From: an uncultured Hyphomicrobiales bacterium
Lineage (GTDB): Bacteria > Pseudomonadota > Alphaproteobacteria > Rhizobiales > Beijerinckiaceae
Assembly (NCBI GenBank): GCA_903824185.1
Contig: CAIJVU010000023.1
Span: 1 to 40,148, forward strand
DNA: 40,148 bases
Direction: 5' to 3'
The notes below the pieces were generated by a model. The model searched no databases, was not told the origin of the DNA, and saw nothing but the letters and a program-made list of their open reading frames with translations. Positions 9,186 through 17,962 of the stretch are shown here, piece after piece. Every line of letters begins with the position of its first letter. Positions within the stretch are counted from its first letter, which is position 1. The position numbers were made by a program, and so were the translations under genes.

Positions 9186-9200
9186 TTAGAATAATTCTAA
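9186..9200. promoter_or_regulatory. Perfect palindrome TTAGAA-N3-TTCTAA, iron-control-element-like operator
   Basis: The 15-base sequence TTAGAATAATTCTAA is a perfect 6-3-6 dyad. It has the form of the iron control element bound by Irr, the Fur-family haem-responsive regulator of many alphaproteobacteria. It overlaps the best -10 candidate (AATAAT, 9190-9195) of the SUF promoter, a repressor-like position. It lies 140 bases before the first SUF gene and 106 bases from the start of the divergent hydrolase gene. Confidence 0.5.
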
Positions 9201-9208
9201 CAGTTTTG

Positions 9209-9240
9209 TTATCCTTTGGTCGCAAATGATCAAAAGATAA
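9209..9240. repeat. Leader inverted repeat upstream of the SUF operon
   Basis: TTATCCTTTGGT (9209-9220) and ATCAAAAGATAA (9229-9240) pair over 12 positions with one mismatch and one G-T wobble around an 8-base loop. No T-run follows, so it is not an intrinsic terminator. With a transcript start near 9202 it would form a hairpin at the very 5' end of the SUF mRNA; as DNA it could instead be a third protein site. Confidence 0.45.
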
Positions 9241-9339
9241 CAAGGGTGTTTGCCTTTTAGCACAAGCCACTATGGTTATCGCAAGCATTTAGAGCAGTTC
9301 ATGCAGTTTCTCTTGCATATTTATGGATTCTGAAACGGT

Positions 9340-10524
9340 ATGTCGGCAGTTTCGCGCCTCTATCTGGATCACAATGCCACTGCGCCCTTGCGGCCAGAGG
9401 CCAAACAGGCCTTGTTGTTTGCTCTGGACTTGACCGGTAACGCCTCGTCACCCCATCATGAAGGCAGAAAAGCACGTGGTTTAATCGACAAAGCCCGCGA
9501 AAAAGTCGCCCTTTTATGCCAATGCCAACCGCAAGACGTGATTTTTACCAGTGGTGCGACCGAGGCCAATGCCTTGGCACTCTCGCCCAATCTGACGCTT
9601 TCGGGACACAATACCGCTCCAAAAAGCTTTGATAAGCTCCTCGTTATGTCCAGTGAGCATCCGTCTGTTCTCGCGGGGCATGGCTTTTCATCCGAAGACA
9701 CAGTGATTTTGCCGGTTTTGCCGGATGGCCGTCTTGATCGTGAGGCCCTGCAAGACCATCTGGAAATCATGAAATCAACTGGAATATCACCTTTGGTATC
9801 AATACAAGCGGCCAATAGTGAAACGGGCGTTTTACAAGATATTGCCTCTCTATCCCTTCTTGTTCATCAAGCTGGCGGCCTTTTGCATGTCGATGCCGTT
9901 CAGGCTGCGGGTCGGCTTCCACTGGATGCACAATGTGCGGGAGCCGATATGCTCTCCCTGTCCGCCCATAAAATTGGGGGCCCGCATGGGGTAGGGGCCT
10001 TGGTGATCCGTTCCGGTGGCATCCATTTCGGCAAGCCGCTGTTAAGGGGAGGCGGGCAGGAACAAGGCCGTCGATCCGGCACTGAAAATGTGGCCGCGCT
10101 TCATGCCTTTGGAGCGGCCTGCGTGGCAGCCCTTGAGTCGTTATCTGCTGAGGAAATTCGTTTGTCGCTGTTGCGGGATCAATTGATTTCGGGATTACGA
10201 CAAATTGATCCGGATCTCGTTGTGTTCGGCGAAGCCGCTGCACGATTACCCAATACTATCTACTTCGCACCATCCTTTATCGATGCGCAAACAGCGCTGA
10301 TGCGTTTTGACCTCTCCGGTGTCTCTTTGTCGTCAGGATCTGCCTGTTCATCTGGAAAGGTCAAAGACTCGCATGTTCTCATGGCCATGGGTGTGACACC
10401 GGCTTTGCGCAAAAAAGCCTTGCGGCTGAGCCTCGGTTGGTCCAGCACCATGGAGGATGTCACACGTTTCTGCGATCTGTTCGAAAAAGAATTTAAACAA
10501 AAAGGTGGCGCGCGTGCCGCTTGA
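9340..10524 (+). CDS. Cysteine desulfurase, IscS/NifS-like, first gene of the SUF operon
   Basis: A PLP-dependent enzyme that removes sulfur from cysteine and carries it as a persulfide for Fe-S cluster building. The 394-residue product has the group I features: PLP lysine K211 in SAHKIGGPHG and catalytic cysteine C336 in the loop SSGSACSSGKVKDSHVL. It is distinct from the SufS-type enzyme encoded later in the same operon. Alphaproteobacterial SUF operons often begin with such a gene, usually preceded by an Rrf2/IscR regulator gene; no such gene is present here. The start ATG at 9340 has only a weak ribosome binding site. The stop is 46 bases before sufB. Confidence 0.93.
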   Translation: MSAVSRLYLDHNATAPLRPEAKQALLFALDLTGNASSPHHEGRKARGLIDKAREKVALLCQCQPQDVIFTSGATEANALALSPNLTLSGHNTAPKSFDKLLVMSSEHPSVLAGHGFSSEDTVILPVLPDGRLDREALQDHLEIMKSTGISPLVSIQAANSETGVLQDIASLSLLVHQAGGLLHVDAVQAAGRLPLDAQCAGADMLSLSAHKIGGPHGVGALVIRSGGIHFGKPLLRGGGQEQGRRSGTENVAALHAFGAACVAALESLSAEEIRLSLLRDQLISGLRQIDPDLVVFGEAAARLPNTIYFAPSFIDAQTALMRFDLSGVSLSSGSACSSGKVKDSHVLMAMGVTPALRKKALRLSLGWSSTMEDVTRFCDLFEKEFKQKGGARAA

Positions 10525-10570
10525 AATCAACCAGCCCACGGCCCTTGAAGCCGTTAAGGAGGGATAAAAA

Positions 10571-12040
10571 ATGGCTGCTGTCCAAGATACCATTGACCAA
10601 GTCAAAGCAATTGACGTGGACCAATATAAATATGGGTTTTCGACCGAATTGGAGGTGGATAAAGCCCCTATCGGTTTGAGCGAGGACATTGTCCGGCTAA
10701 TTTCTGCCAAGAAAAACGAACCGGAATGGATGCTGGAATGGCGCTTGGATGCCTATCGCCGCTGGCTGACCATGCGTGAGCCTGAATGGGCCCGTCTCGA
10801 CTATCCGAAAATCGATTTTAACGAGATTTACTATTACGCAGCTCCCAAAATGAACGCTGCGCCGCAAACTCTTGATGATGTCGATCCGGCCATTTTAGAG
10901 ACCTATAAAAAGCTCGGGATACCGCTGCGCGAACAAGAAATTTTGGCTGGTGTGCAAACCTCCAAAGTGGCAGTGGATGCGGTTTTTGACTCGGTGTCGG
11001 TGGCAACGACTTTCAAGGCCGAATTGGCCAAAGCGGGGGTGATCTTCTGCTCCATTTCCGAGGCCATGCGCGAACATCCCGATCTCGTGCGCAAATATCT
11101 TGGTACGGTCGTTCCCGTCACCGACAATTATTACGCCACGCTAAATTGTGCCGTGTTTACCGACGGATCCTTTGTCTATATTCCCAAAGGCGTTCGCTGC
11201 CCCATGGAACTCTCCACCTATTTCCGTATCAATGAACGCAATACGGGGCAATTTGAGCGAACACTGATCATTGCGGAAGAGGGGTCTTATGTCAGCTATC
11301 TGGAAGGCTGCACGGCGCCGCAGCGCGATGAAAACCAATTGCATGCAGCCGTTGTAGAATTGATCACCCATGATGATGCGGAGATCAAATATTCTACCGT
11401 ACAAAACTGGTATCCCGGTGACAAAGACGGCAAAGGCGGCATTTATAATTTTGTGACAAAACGCGGCGATTGCCGTGGTAAAAATTCCAAAATTTCATGG
11501 ACGCAAGTCGAAACCGGTTCGGCCATTACTTGGAAATATCCGTCCTGTATTTTGCGGGGCGAAGGATCGCGCGGTGAGTTTTACTCAATCGCCGTTTCCA
11601 ATGGTCGCCAGCAGGTCGATAGCGGCACCAAGATGATCCATCTTGGTAAAAACACAACAAGCCGTATCATCTCGAAAGGGATTTCAGCCGGACATTCGCA
11701 AAACACCTATCGCGGACAGGTATCTGCGCATCGGAAAGCCACCAATGCGCGCAACTTTACCAATTGCGATTCTTTGCTGATCGGTGATCAATGTGGTGCC
11801 CATACCGTGCCGTATATGGAAGCCAATAATGCATCGGCCATTTTCGAACATGAAGCGACGACATCGAAAATTTCCGAAGACCAGATGTTTTATTGCCAAC
11901 AACGTGGGCTTGATGCCGAAGAGGCGACCGCACTCATTGTTAATGGTTTTGTGAAAGACGTTTTACAACAACTTCCCATGGAATTTGCTGTAGAGGCACA
12001 AAAACTCATCTCCATCTCACTGGAAGGTAGCGTCGGCTAA
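10571..12040 (+). CDS. sufB: Fe-S cluster assembly scaffold protein SufB
   Basis: SufB is the core of the SufBC2D complex on which Fe-S clusters are assembled. The 489-residue protein is conserved along its length, with the beta-helix core, the cysteine in EGCTAP (C247) and the ligand cysteine in [21 protein letters not shown] (C399). These correspond to the functionally important C254 and C405 of the Escherichia coli protein. The start is well fixed: TAAGGAGGG ends 7 bases before the ATG at 10571, the strongest ribosome binding site in the operon. SufC follows after 66 bases. Confidence 0.97.
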   Translation: MAAVQDTIDQVKAIDVDQYKYGFSTELEVDKAPIGLSEDIVRLISAKKNEPEWMLEWRLDAYRRWLTMREPEWARLDYPKIDFNEIYYYAAPKMNAAPQTLDDVDPAILETYKKLGIPLREQEILAGVQTSKVAVDAVFDSVSVATTFKAELAKAGVIFCSISEAMREHPDLVRKYLGTVVPVTDNYYATLNCAVFTDGSFVYIPKGVRCPMELSTYFRINERNTGQFERTLIIAEEGSYVSYLEGCTAPQRDENQLHAAVVELITHDDAEIKYSTVQNWYPGDKDGKGGIYNFVTKRGDCRGKNSKISWTQVETGSAITWKYPSCILRGEGSRGEFYSIAVSNGRQQVDSGTKMIHLGKNTTSRIISKGISAGHSQNTYRGQVSAHRKATNARNFTNCDSLLIGDQCGAHTVPYMEANNASAIFEHEATTSKISEDQMFYCQQRGLDAEEATALIVNGFVKDVLQQLPMEFAVEAQKLISISLEGSVG

Positions 12041-12106
12041 TCCTTCACGCATTATTAATTTGGTGCGCCCTTGGCGGCTGCGCTTTCAACTAAAAGGACA
12101 AAGATT

Positions 12107-12856
12107 ATGCTTGAGATCAAAAATCTGCATGTGGCCATCGAAGACAAAAAAATCCTGAACGGGCTCACCCTCACAGTCAATGATGGTGAAGTGGCCGCCA
12201 TTATGGGGCCCAATGGATCGGGAAAATCGACTCTGTCTTATGTGATTGCGGGCAAACCTGATTACGACATTTTGGATGGAGAAATCCTGCTCAATGGTGT
12301 GAATGTTTTGGATATGGAAGCGCATGAGCGGGCTGCCGCAGGTCTCTTTTTGGCCTTCCAATATCCTTTGGAAATTCCCGGTGTCACCACCATGACATTT
12401 TTGAAATCCGCCATGAATGCCCAACGCAAAAGCCGTGGCGAAGACGAGTTGCCTGTTGCTGAATTCATGAAGCGGGTAAAAGCGGCATCCGATCGTCTGG
12501 GCATTGCGCAGGATATGCTGCGACGTGGTTTGAATGTCGGCTTTTCTGGCGGTGAGAAAAAGCGCATGGAAATCTTGCAGATGGCTTTGCTTGAGCCGCA
12601 ATTCTGCATCCTCGATGAAACCGATTCCGGTCTTGATATCGATGCGTTGAAAATCGTGTCTGAAGGCGTCAATGTCTTGCGCGATAGCAAGCGCTCATTT
12701 TTGGTGATCACCCATTACCAGCGTTTGCTGAACTATTTTGTGCCGGATACGGTGCATGTGATGGCGCATGGCCAAGTGGTGAAAACGGGCGGCAAAGAAT
12801 TGGCGCTTGAGCTCGAAGCAAGCGGTTATGCCGATTACAAAACACTTGCGGCTTGA
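12107..12856 (+). CDS. sufC: Fe-S cluster assembly ATPase SufC
   Basis: SufC is the ABC-type ATPase that drives shape changes in the SufB-SufD pair. The 249-residue product has Walker A GPNGSGKST (residues 34-42), the signature SGGEKKR (147-153) and Walker B CILDETDSGLD with catalytic glutamate E171. It has no membrane segments, as expected for the cytosolic SufC group. The ATG at 12107 has an AAGGAC site 7 bases upstream; a TTG start at 12071 is possible but gives an extension unlike the family. The stop TGA overlaps the ribosome binding site of sufD, suggesting translational coupling. Confidence 0.96.
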   Translation: MLEIKNLHVAIEDKKILNGLTLTVNDGEVAAIMGPNGSGKSTLSYVIAGKPDYDILDGEILLNGVNVLDMEAHERAAAGLFLAFQYPLEIPGVTTMTFLKSAMNAQRKSRGEDELPVAEFMKRVKAASDRLGIAQDMLRRGLNVGFSGGEKKRMEILQMALLEPQFCILDETDSGLDIDALKIVSEGVNVLRDSKRSFLVITHYQRLLNYFVPDTVHVMAHGQVVKTGGKELALELEASGYADYKTLAA

Positions 12857-12867
12857 GGAGAATTCCT

Positions 12868-14208
12868 ATGAGCGCTGTTACAATTATTCGCAGTAAAACA
12901 GAGCAAGCCATCCTTGCTTTGTTTGCCAAACACAAAGACCAATTACAGGGGCAGGGTAGTTTTGGCTCCCAGCGTGCCAAAGCCTTTGCAAGCTTTGAAC
13001 AAACCGGTCTTCCGCATCGCCGCATCGAGGCTTGGCATTATACGGATCTGCGCTCCCTGTTGCGCGAGGCACCGCCATTGGCTGCCAAGCCGGCTTCACA
13101 CGTTGTTCAACGGGCCGCAGAAAAAAATTGGTCAACCGATCAGATCGACGCCACGCGCCTGATGTTGGTGAATGGATTTTATGATGAGAGCATTTCATCC
13201 TTCACCATGCCACAAGGTGTCAAAGTCACGGATGTCTATAAAGCACTGAGCGACCCGTCTTCAAAAAATTTCCATGATCATATTGGTCAGGCAACACAAT
13301 CCAGTGATCCGCTGATCGAGCTCAATACGGCTTTCATGAATGGCGGCGTTGTGATTGAAATTGCGTCAGGCACCAAGCTCGATAAACCGCTTGAACTGCG
13401 TTGTCTTGTTGAAGGCATTGATCCGGTCAGTATGCATGCGCGGATCTTGGTGATTGCCGGTGATGATACGGAATTTACTTTGATTGAAAGCCATCAAGGA
13501 CCAGACGCGCTTTCATATCAAGTCAACAATGTGGTGGAGCTGTTTTTAGGCAACAATGCCCATGTGCATCACGTACGCTTAAACCAAAGCGGCAATTATG
13601 CGGTTGATCTCTCTACACTTGCTGCGGTCGTCGGCGCAGAAACAAGTTTCAACACATTCCATATGGTCAATAAGCCTGGCATTGCGCGCCATCAGGTCTT
13701 TGTCAAAATGCAAGGTGAAGGCGCTCATCTATCCGTGAATGGCGTCAACATGTTGAATGGCACGCAACATGCCGATACCACTCTGGCCATTGATCATGCA
13801 GCCCCAGCCTGTACCAGCCGAGAATTGTTCAAAACCATCTTGGATGCGCAGGCCACCGGCGTCTTCCAAGGCAAAATTATGGTCAAGCAAATTGCCCAAA
13901 AGACAGACGGTAAAATGATGTCTCAGGCCGTTTTGCTGTCCGATGATGCCAAAATGAACAATAAACCTGAATTGGAAATTTTTGCCGATGATGTCGTGTG
14001 CGGACATGGTGCAACCTGCGGCGCTCTGGATGAAGATTTGCTCTTTTATCTCATGGCCCGTGGTTTACCGAAAGCAGAAGCTGAAGCCTTGATGCTGGCT
14101 GCTTTTGCCGGTGAGGCGATTGAAACGGTTGAAAATGAAGATCTCCGCGCCATCCTTGAAGCCGTGGTCGGCGATTGGCTGGGCCAGCGCGCGCATCATG
14201 TTGAATAA
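12868..14208 (+). CDS. sufD: Fe-S cluster assembly protein SufD
   Basis: SufD pairs with SufB to form the cluster assembly interface and is linked to iron acquisition for the scaffold. The 446-residue protein has the SufBD core in its C-terminal half (VNGVNMLNGTQHADTTLAID, then TSRELFKTILD and MNNKPELEIFADDVVCGHGATCG). The last of these contains the histidine equivalent to the conserved C-terminal histidine of the family. GAGGAG at 12855-12860, overlapping the sufC stop, sits 7 bases before the ATG at 12868. The frame is open five codons further upstream but without a better site. SufS follows after 12 bases. Confidence 0.96.
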   Translation: MSAVTIIRSKTEQAILALFAKHKDQLQGQGSFGSQRAKAFASFEQTGLPHRRIEAWHYTDLRSLLREAPPLAAKPASHVVQRAAEKNWSTDQIDATRLMLVNGFYDESISSFTMPQGVKVTDVYKALSDPSSKNFHDHIGQATQSSDPLIELNTAFMNGGVVIEIASGTKLDKPLELRCLVEGIDPVSMHARILVIAGDDTEFTLIESHQGPDALSYQVNNVVELFLGNNAHVHHVRLNQSGNYAVDLSTLAAVVGAETSFNTFHMVNKPGIARHQVFVKMQGEGAHLSVNGVNMLNGTQHADTTLAIDHAAPACTSRELFKTILDAQATGVFQGKIMVKQIAQKTDGKMMSQAVLLSDDAKMNNKPELEIFADDVVCGHGATCGALDEDLLFYLMARGLPKAEAEALMLAAFAGEAIETVENEDLRAILEAVVGDWLGQRAHHVE

Positions 14209-14220
14209 AGGTTCCGTATT

Positions 14221-15453
14221 GTGACAAAACAGGTCCCCTTCGATGTCGAGAAAGTAAGAGCCGATTTTCCGGCTCTATCGCTTGATGTCTACGGTCATAA
14301 ACTGGTCTATCTCGACAATGCTGCTTCGGCGCAAAAGCCGCGGCAGGTGATTGAGCGTATGAAGACAGCCTATGAAACGGAATATGCTAATGTGCATCGG
14401 GGTTTGCATTATCTCGCCAATGCCGCAACCGATGCCTTTGAGGGTGCAAGGGAAAGCGTGAGATGCTTTCTCAACGCCCCGTCTGTTGATCAGATCGTCT
14501 TTACACGTTCGGCAACGGAAGCCATCAACCTTGTCGCCTCCAGTTATGGTATGGACCATATCGGGGAGGGCGATGAAATTATTTTGTCGATCATGGAACA
14601 TCACTCCAACATCGTTCCTTGGCATTTCCATCGTGAACGCAAAGGCGCTGTTATCAAATGGGTGCCCGTTGACGAACAAGGTGCCTTTGATCTTGAAGCG
14701 TTCAAAAAGCTTTTGAGCCCGCGCACCAAAATGGTTGCCGTCACACATATGTCCAATGTGCTGGGAACGATAACGCCCATTCGCGAGATCATCCGTTTAG
14801 CCCATGAACAGAATATTCCCGTTCTTGTTGATGGCAGTCAGGGCGCCGTGCATTTGCCGATTGATGTGCAAGCGCTCGATGCCGATTTTTATGTCCTGAC
14901 CGGACACAAAGTCTATGGGCCGACCGGCATCGGTGTTTTGTACGGGAAAGCCGATCGTCTCGCCGCACTCCCGCCCTTTAACGGCGGCGGTGAAATGATT
15001 TCCGTCGTGACTGAAGATAGTGTCACTTATAACAGCCCTCCGCATCGGTTTGAGGCCGGCACACCGCCGATCGTTCAAGCAATCGGGCTTGGGGCTGCGG
15101 TTGAATATATGATGGCGCTGGGATCAGACGCGATCATGCAACAGGAAAACCTCTTGCGTGATTATGCCATGCAGCGCCTGTCAGAAATGAACAGTCTGCG
15201 TATTTTCGGAACCTGCAAAGACAAAGGCGCGATTGTGTCTTTCGAGATGAAAGGCGCGCATGCGCATGATGTCGCCACAATCATCGACCGCCAAGGCGTT
15301 GCCGTGCGTGCCGGTACACATTGCGCGCAACCTCTTTTGGCTCGCTACGGCGTGACATCCACATGCCGCGCGTCCTTCGCTTTCTACAATACAAAAGAAG
15401 AAATTGATCATTTGGTAACGGCTCTGCAAAGTGCCGAACGCCTCTTTGCCTGA
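14221..15453 (+). CDS. sufS: Cysteine desulfurase SufS
   Basis: SufS is the group II cysteine desulfurase that supplies sulfur to SufBCD, normally with SufE or SufU as acceptor; neither acceptor gene is in this window. The 410-residue enzyme has PLP lysine K230 in LTGHKVYGPTG and catalytic cysteine C368 in RAGTHCAQPLL. The RAGTHC context is the group II signature and separates it from the first desulfurase of the operon. The start is GTG at 14221 with AAAGG about 9 bases upstream. The next gene begins 23 bases downstream. Confidence 0.96.
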   Translation: MTKQVPFDVEKVRADFPALSLDVYGHKLVYLDNAASAQKPRQVIERMKTAYETEYANVHRGLHYLANAATDAFEGARESVRCFLNAPSVDQIVFTRSATEAINLVASSYGMDHIGEGDEIILSIMEHHSNIVPWHFHRERKGAVIKWVPVDEQGAFDLEAFKKLLSPRTKMVAVTHMSNVLGTITPIREIIRLAHEQNIPVLVDGSQGAVHLPIDVQALDADFYVLTGHKVYGPTGIGVLYGKADRLAALPPFNGGGEMISVVTEDSVTYNSPPHRFEAGTPPIVQAIGLGAAVEYMMALGSDAIMQQENLLRDYAMQRLSEMNSLRIFGTCKDKGAIVSFEMKGAHAHDVATIIDRQGVAVRAGTHCAQPLLARYGVTSTCRASFAFYNTKEEIDHLVTALQSAERLFA

Positions 15454-15476
15454 TTGGTTCAACCCAGAGTGTTCAC

Positions 15477-15851
15477 ATGACTGATGCCGAATTTTCACCA
15501 AACAGGCCTGATATTGCACCGTCTGCCAATTTCGCACCCGAAGAAATTGATCGGCTGACGGATGATATCATTGCGGCCCTCAAAACGGTTTATGATCCCG
15601 AAATCCCCTCTGACATTTATGAGTTGGGGTTGATTTACAAAGTAGATATTGATGATGATCGTCATGTCAGCATCGATATGACCCTCACAGCGCCGGGTTG
15701 TCCGGTGGCCGGTGAAATGCCCGGCTGGGTCGAAAATGCGGTCATGCTAGTGCAAGGCATCCAGTCCGTGAAAGTGAATATGGTGTTTGATCCGCCATGG
15801 GACCAAAGCCGCATGTCGGATGAAGCCCGTGTCGCCCTTGATATGTGGTAA
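15477..15851 (+). CDS. sufT: SufT-type MIP18 (DUF59) Fe-S assembly protein
   Basis: A 124-residue MIP18 family protein, commonly found at this position in SUF operons and implicated in Fe-S cluster maturation, probably in delivering clusters to target proteins. Conserved points are VYDPEIPSDIYELGLIY (DPE at residues 40-42) and the TAPGCP motif with the reactive cysteine C75. The last third (VNMVFDPPWDQSRMSDEAR) is typical of the family. The first 20 residues form a variable, Pro/Ala-containing extension. The ATG at 15477 lies 23 bases after sufS. The symbol follows common usage for the family. Confidence 0.9.
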   Translation: MTDAEFSPNRPDIAPSANFAPEEIDRLTDDIIAALKTVYDPEIPSDIYELGLIYKVDIDDDRHVSIDMTLTAPGCPVAGEMPGWVENAVMLVQGIQSVKVNMVFDPPWDQSRMSDEARVALDMW

Positions 15852-15975
15852 TGTCAGAAAGCTGGCAATGTTTTGTGTGCTTGTAATACAGGCGTGAGTT
15901 GCCCATATTAAGAACATCTAAACTTCTGTGGTTCGTCAAATGACCGACACTTGAAATCGGTTGGGAGACATTGAA
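15852..15975 (+). other. Gap between the SufT-type gene and the A-type carrier, with a small dyad
   Basis: This 124-base gap is the longest inside the SUF operon. It contains ACCGA-N9-TCGGT at 15943-15961, a short dyad just before the GGGAGA ribosome binding site (about 15963-15968) of the carrier gene. I see no convincing internal promoter or terminator. The dyad could tune translation of the last gene. Confidence 0.3.
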
Positions 15976-16356
15976 ATGGCCTCTTTCGGTTCATTCAAAG
16001 TGATGAGTTTAACTGAAGCTGCCGCCGAGCGCGTGCGCGAATTGGTCGACAACAGTCACGGCAAAGCAGTTGGGTTGCGGGTTGGCGTGAAAAACGGCGG
16101 CTGTGCAGGCATGTCCTATACGATTGAACTGGCAGACAATATCAAAGCTGGTGAAGACAAAGTCGAAGAACATGGCGCAACTGTTTTGATCGATCCAAAA
16201 GCCGTTCTGTTTCTGCTCGGGACGCAAATGGATTTTGAACGCACAAAAGTCTCGTCGCAATTTGTGTTTCGTAATCCCAATCAAACCTCAGCCTGTGGCT
16301 GCGGTGAATCCGTTGCACTGACGCCTGCTGAACCTCCGCATCATCCAGCGGCTTGA
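15976..16356 (+). CDS. sufA: A-type Fe-S cluster carrier (SufA/IscA family)
   Basis: A-type carriers receive clusters from the SUF scaffold and pass them to apoproteins. The 126-residue protein has the three invariant cysteines: C43 in NGGCAGMSY, and C107 and C109 in ACGCGES. The C-terminal tail (ALTPAEPPHHPAA) is a little longer than in Escherichia coli SufA. The ATG at 15976 is preceded by GGGAGA; a TTG at 15961 would add five residues with no family support. It is the last gene of the operon and is followed directly by a terminator. sufA is chosen over iscA or erpA on context. Confidence 0.93.
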   Translation: MASFGSFKVMSLTEAAAERVRELVDNSHGKAVGLRVGVKNGGCAGMSYTIELADNIKAGEDKVEEHGATVLIDPKAVLFLLGTQMDFERTKVSSQFVFRNPNQTSACGCGESVALTPAEPPHHPAA

Positions 16357-16381
16357 ACATCAGTTTTCATATTTGGATATA

Positions 16382-16407
16382 AAAAAGACCGCTGCTGCGG
16401 TCTTTTT
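16382..16407. terminator. Bidirectional intrinsic terminator between the SUF operon and the helicase gene
   Basis: AAAAAGACCGC (16382-16392) and GCGGTCTTTTT (16397-16407) form a perfect 11-bp stem with a TGCT loop. The T-run on each strand serves both convergent units. It lies 25 bases after the carrier stop and 4 bases beyond the helicase stop, and is the clearest intrinsic terminator in the window. Confidence 0.92.
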
Positions 16408-16411
16408 AGTG

Positions 16412-17962
16412 TCAGGATTTAAAGCCCGTTGATTTCATCAAGAAATTCGGGACGTGATCGCCCAATCCTTTAGGCGTTGGCTCATGATCAACCGGATCAC
16501 GCCGCCGACGTTCTTGATGCGGGCGCTCATTGTAATGCGATCGATCAGCCGAACTATTGCGTTCGGACCGGACTTCATCATTAACTGGCTCACGACTTCT
16601 TGCATGACGCTCAGATGGTTTGCGCTCCGGACGAGGGCGAGGTGTGCGGGTTTCGACAGCCTCAGACGTATCATCCGCCACACGGTCGGCAAGAGGCGCA
16701 TCCAATTCCTTGGGCGCACGTGTACGTGGGCTACGCGCATGACCGGTGTCATCGCCTTTGCGACCGGAGGAACGCGAACGACCCCGCGGACCACGGCGTT
16801 CTGTTGTGTCCGCGCTCTCATCTTGCGGCAATTCATCCAATGTTGGGCCTTGATACTCAATCGAGGTTTTGATCATGGCCTCAACGGCAGCCAGTGATTT
16901 ACGATCATCCGATGTGACAATCGTAAAGGCAGCCCCTTTTCGTCCTGCACGTCCCGTGCGGCCAATGCGATGCACATAATCTTCAGCATGATGCGGAACA
17001 TCAAAATTATAGACATGGCTGACATCGGGAATATCAAGCCCGCGTGCCGCAACATCTGAGGCCACCAACAATTGGGTGGACCCGCCACGAAAGGCTTCAA
17101 GGGCTGCTGTGCGGGCCGATTGATCCATGTCGCCATGCAGGGCCGCCACACTAAAACCATGCCGGCTCAAGGAGCGGAACAAAGATTGCACATCAACTTT
17201 GCGGTTGCAAAAGATGATGGCATTTTTGATTTCGCTGTCACTGCGGATCAGCTGGCGCAACACATCGCGTTTCGCCCAATCCTGCCGCTGCGAGGCCACC
17301 AACCGCTGGGTAATGGTTGCTGCGGTTGTTGATTGGCGCTCCACTTCCACGCGCTGCGGATTATGCAAAAAGGCTTCCGTCAAGCGCTGGATTTCAGGAG
17401 GCATGGTTGCCGAGAAAAACAAGGTCTGCCTTGTGAAGGGAACCATTTTGCAGATGCGCTCGATATCGGGAATGAAACCCATATCCAACATGCGATCCGC
17501 TTCGTCGATCACCAAAATCTCAATTCCGGTCAGCAAAAGCTTGCCACGCTCAAAATGATCGAGCAAACGACCGGGCGTGGCAATCAACACATCGACACCA
17601 CGCGCAATTTTGATGTCCTGATCACCGAAGGACACACCACCAATCAACAGGGCCACATTCAGCTTTTGACCGGCGCCATATTTGGTAAAGTTTTCTTCGA
17701 CTTGCGCCGCCAGCTCACGGGTGGGCTCAAGAATGAGGGTTCTGGGCATACGGGCGCGGGCGCGACCTTGCTCCAGAAGGGTTAACATCGGCAAAGTAAA
17801 AGCGGCCGTTTTACCGGTACCGGTTTGAGCAATGCCGAGAACATCCTTGCGCGCCAAAACATGCGGAATGGCTTGTGCCTGAATGGGGGTAGGGGTTGTA
17901 TAGCCAGAAGCCTCAACGGCTTCGAGCACTTTTGGACTGAGTCCAAGCTCTGCAAAATTCAT
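16412..17962 (-). CDS. DEAD-box ATP-dependent RNA helicase, RhlE-like
   Basis: An ATP-dependent RNA unwinding enzyme probably acting in ribosome assembly or mRNA decay. The 516-residue protein has the Q motif (YTTPTPIQAQAIP, about residues 20-33), Walker A AQTGTGKT, PTRELAAQ, TPGRLLDH, the DEAD box in LVIDEADRMLDMGF, SAT in FFSATMP, and the C-terminal helicase motifs ending HRIGRTGRAGR. After about residue 380 comes a low-complexity tail rich in Arg, Ser, Glu and Pro, typical of the RhlE group and likely disordered and RNA-binding. The ATG at 17960-17962 has no close ribosome binding site. The leader has two hairpins. RhlE is the best match, but paralogues are hard to separate by eye. Confidence 0.92.
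   Translation of the reverse strand: MNFAELGLSPKVLEAVEASGYTTPTPIQAQAIPHVLARKDVLGIAQTGTGKTAAFTLPMLTLLEQGRARARMPRTLILEPTRELAAQVEENFTKYGAGQKLNVALLIGGVSFGDQDIKIARGVDVLIATPGRLLDHFERGKLLLTGIEILVIDEADRMLDMGFIPDIERICKMVPFTRQTLFFSATMPPEIQRLTEAFLHNPQRVEVERQSTTAATITQRLVASQRQDWAKRDVLRQLIRSDSEIKNAIIFCNRKVDVQSLFRSLSRHGFSVAALHGDMDQSARTAALEAFRGGSTQLLVASDVAARGLDIPDVSHVYNFDVPHHAEDYVHRIGRTGRAGRKGAAFTIVTSDDRKSLAAVEAMIKTSIEYQGPTLDELPQDESADTTERRGPRGRSRSSGRKGDDTGHARSPRTRAPKELDAPLADRVADDTSEAVETRTPRPRPERKPSERHARSREPVNDEVRSERNSSADRSHYNERPHQERRRRDPVDHEPTPKGLGDHVPNFLMKSTGFKS

Noticed and set aside
10514-10567. GTG-started 17-codon frame (MPLEINQPTALEAVKEG) overlapping the desulfurase end and covering the sufB ribosome site
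   Set aside because: It is too short to judge, has no ribosome site of its own, and could arise by chance; a leader peptide role has no support.
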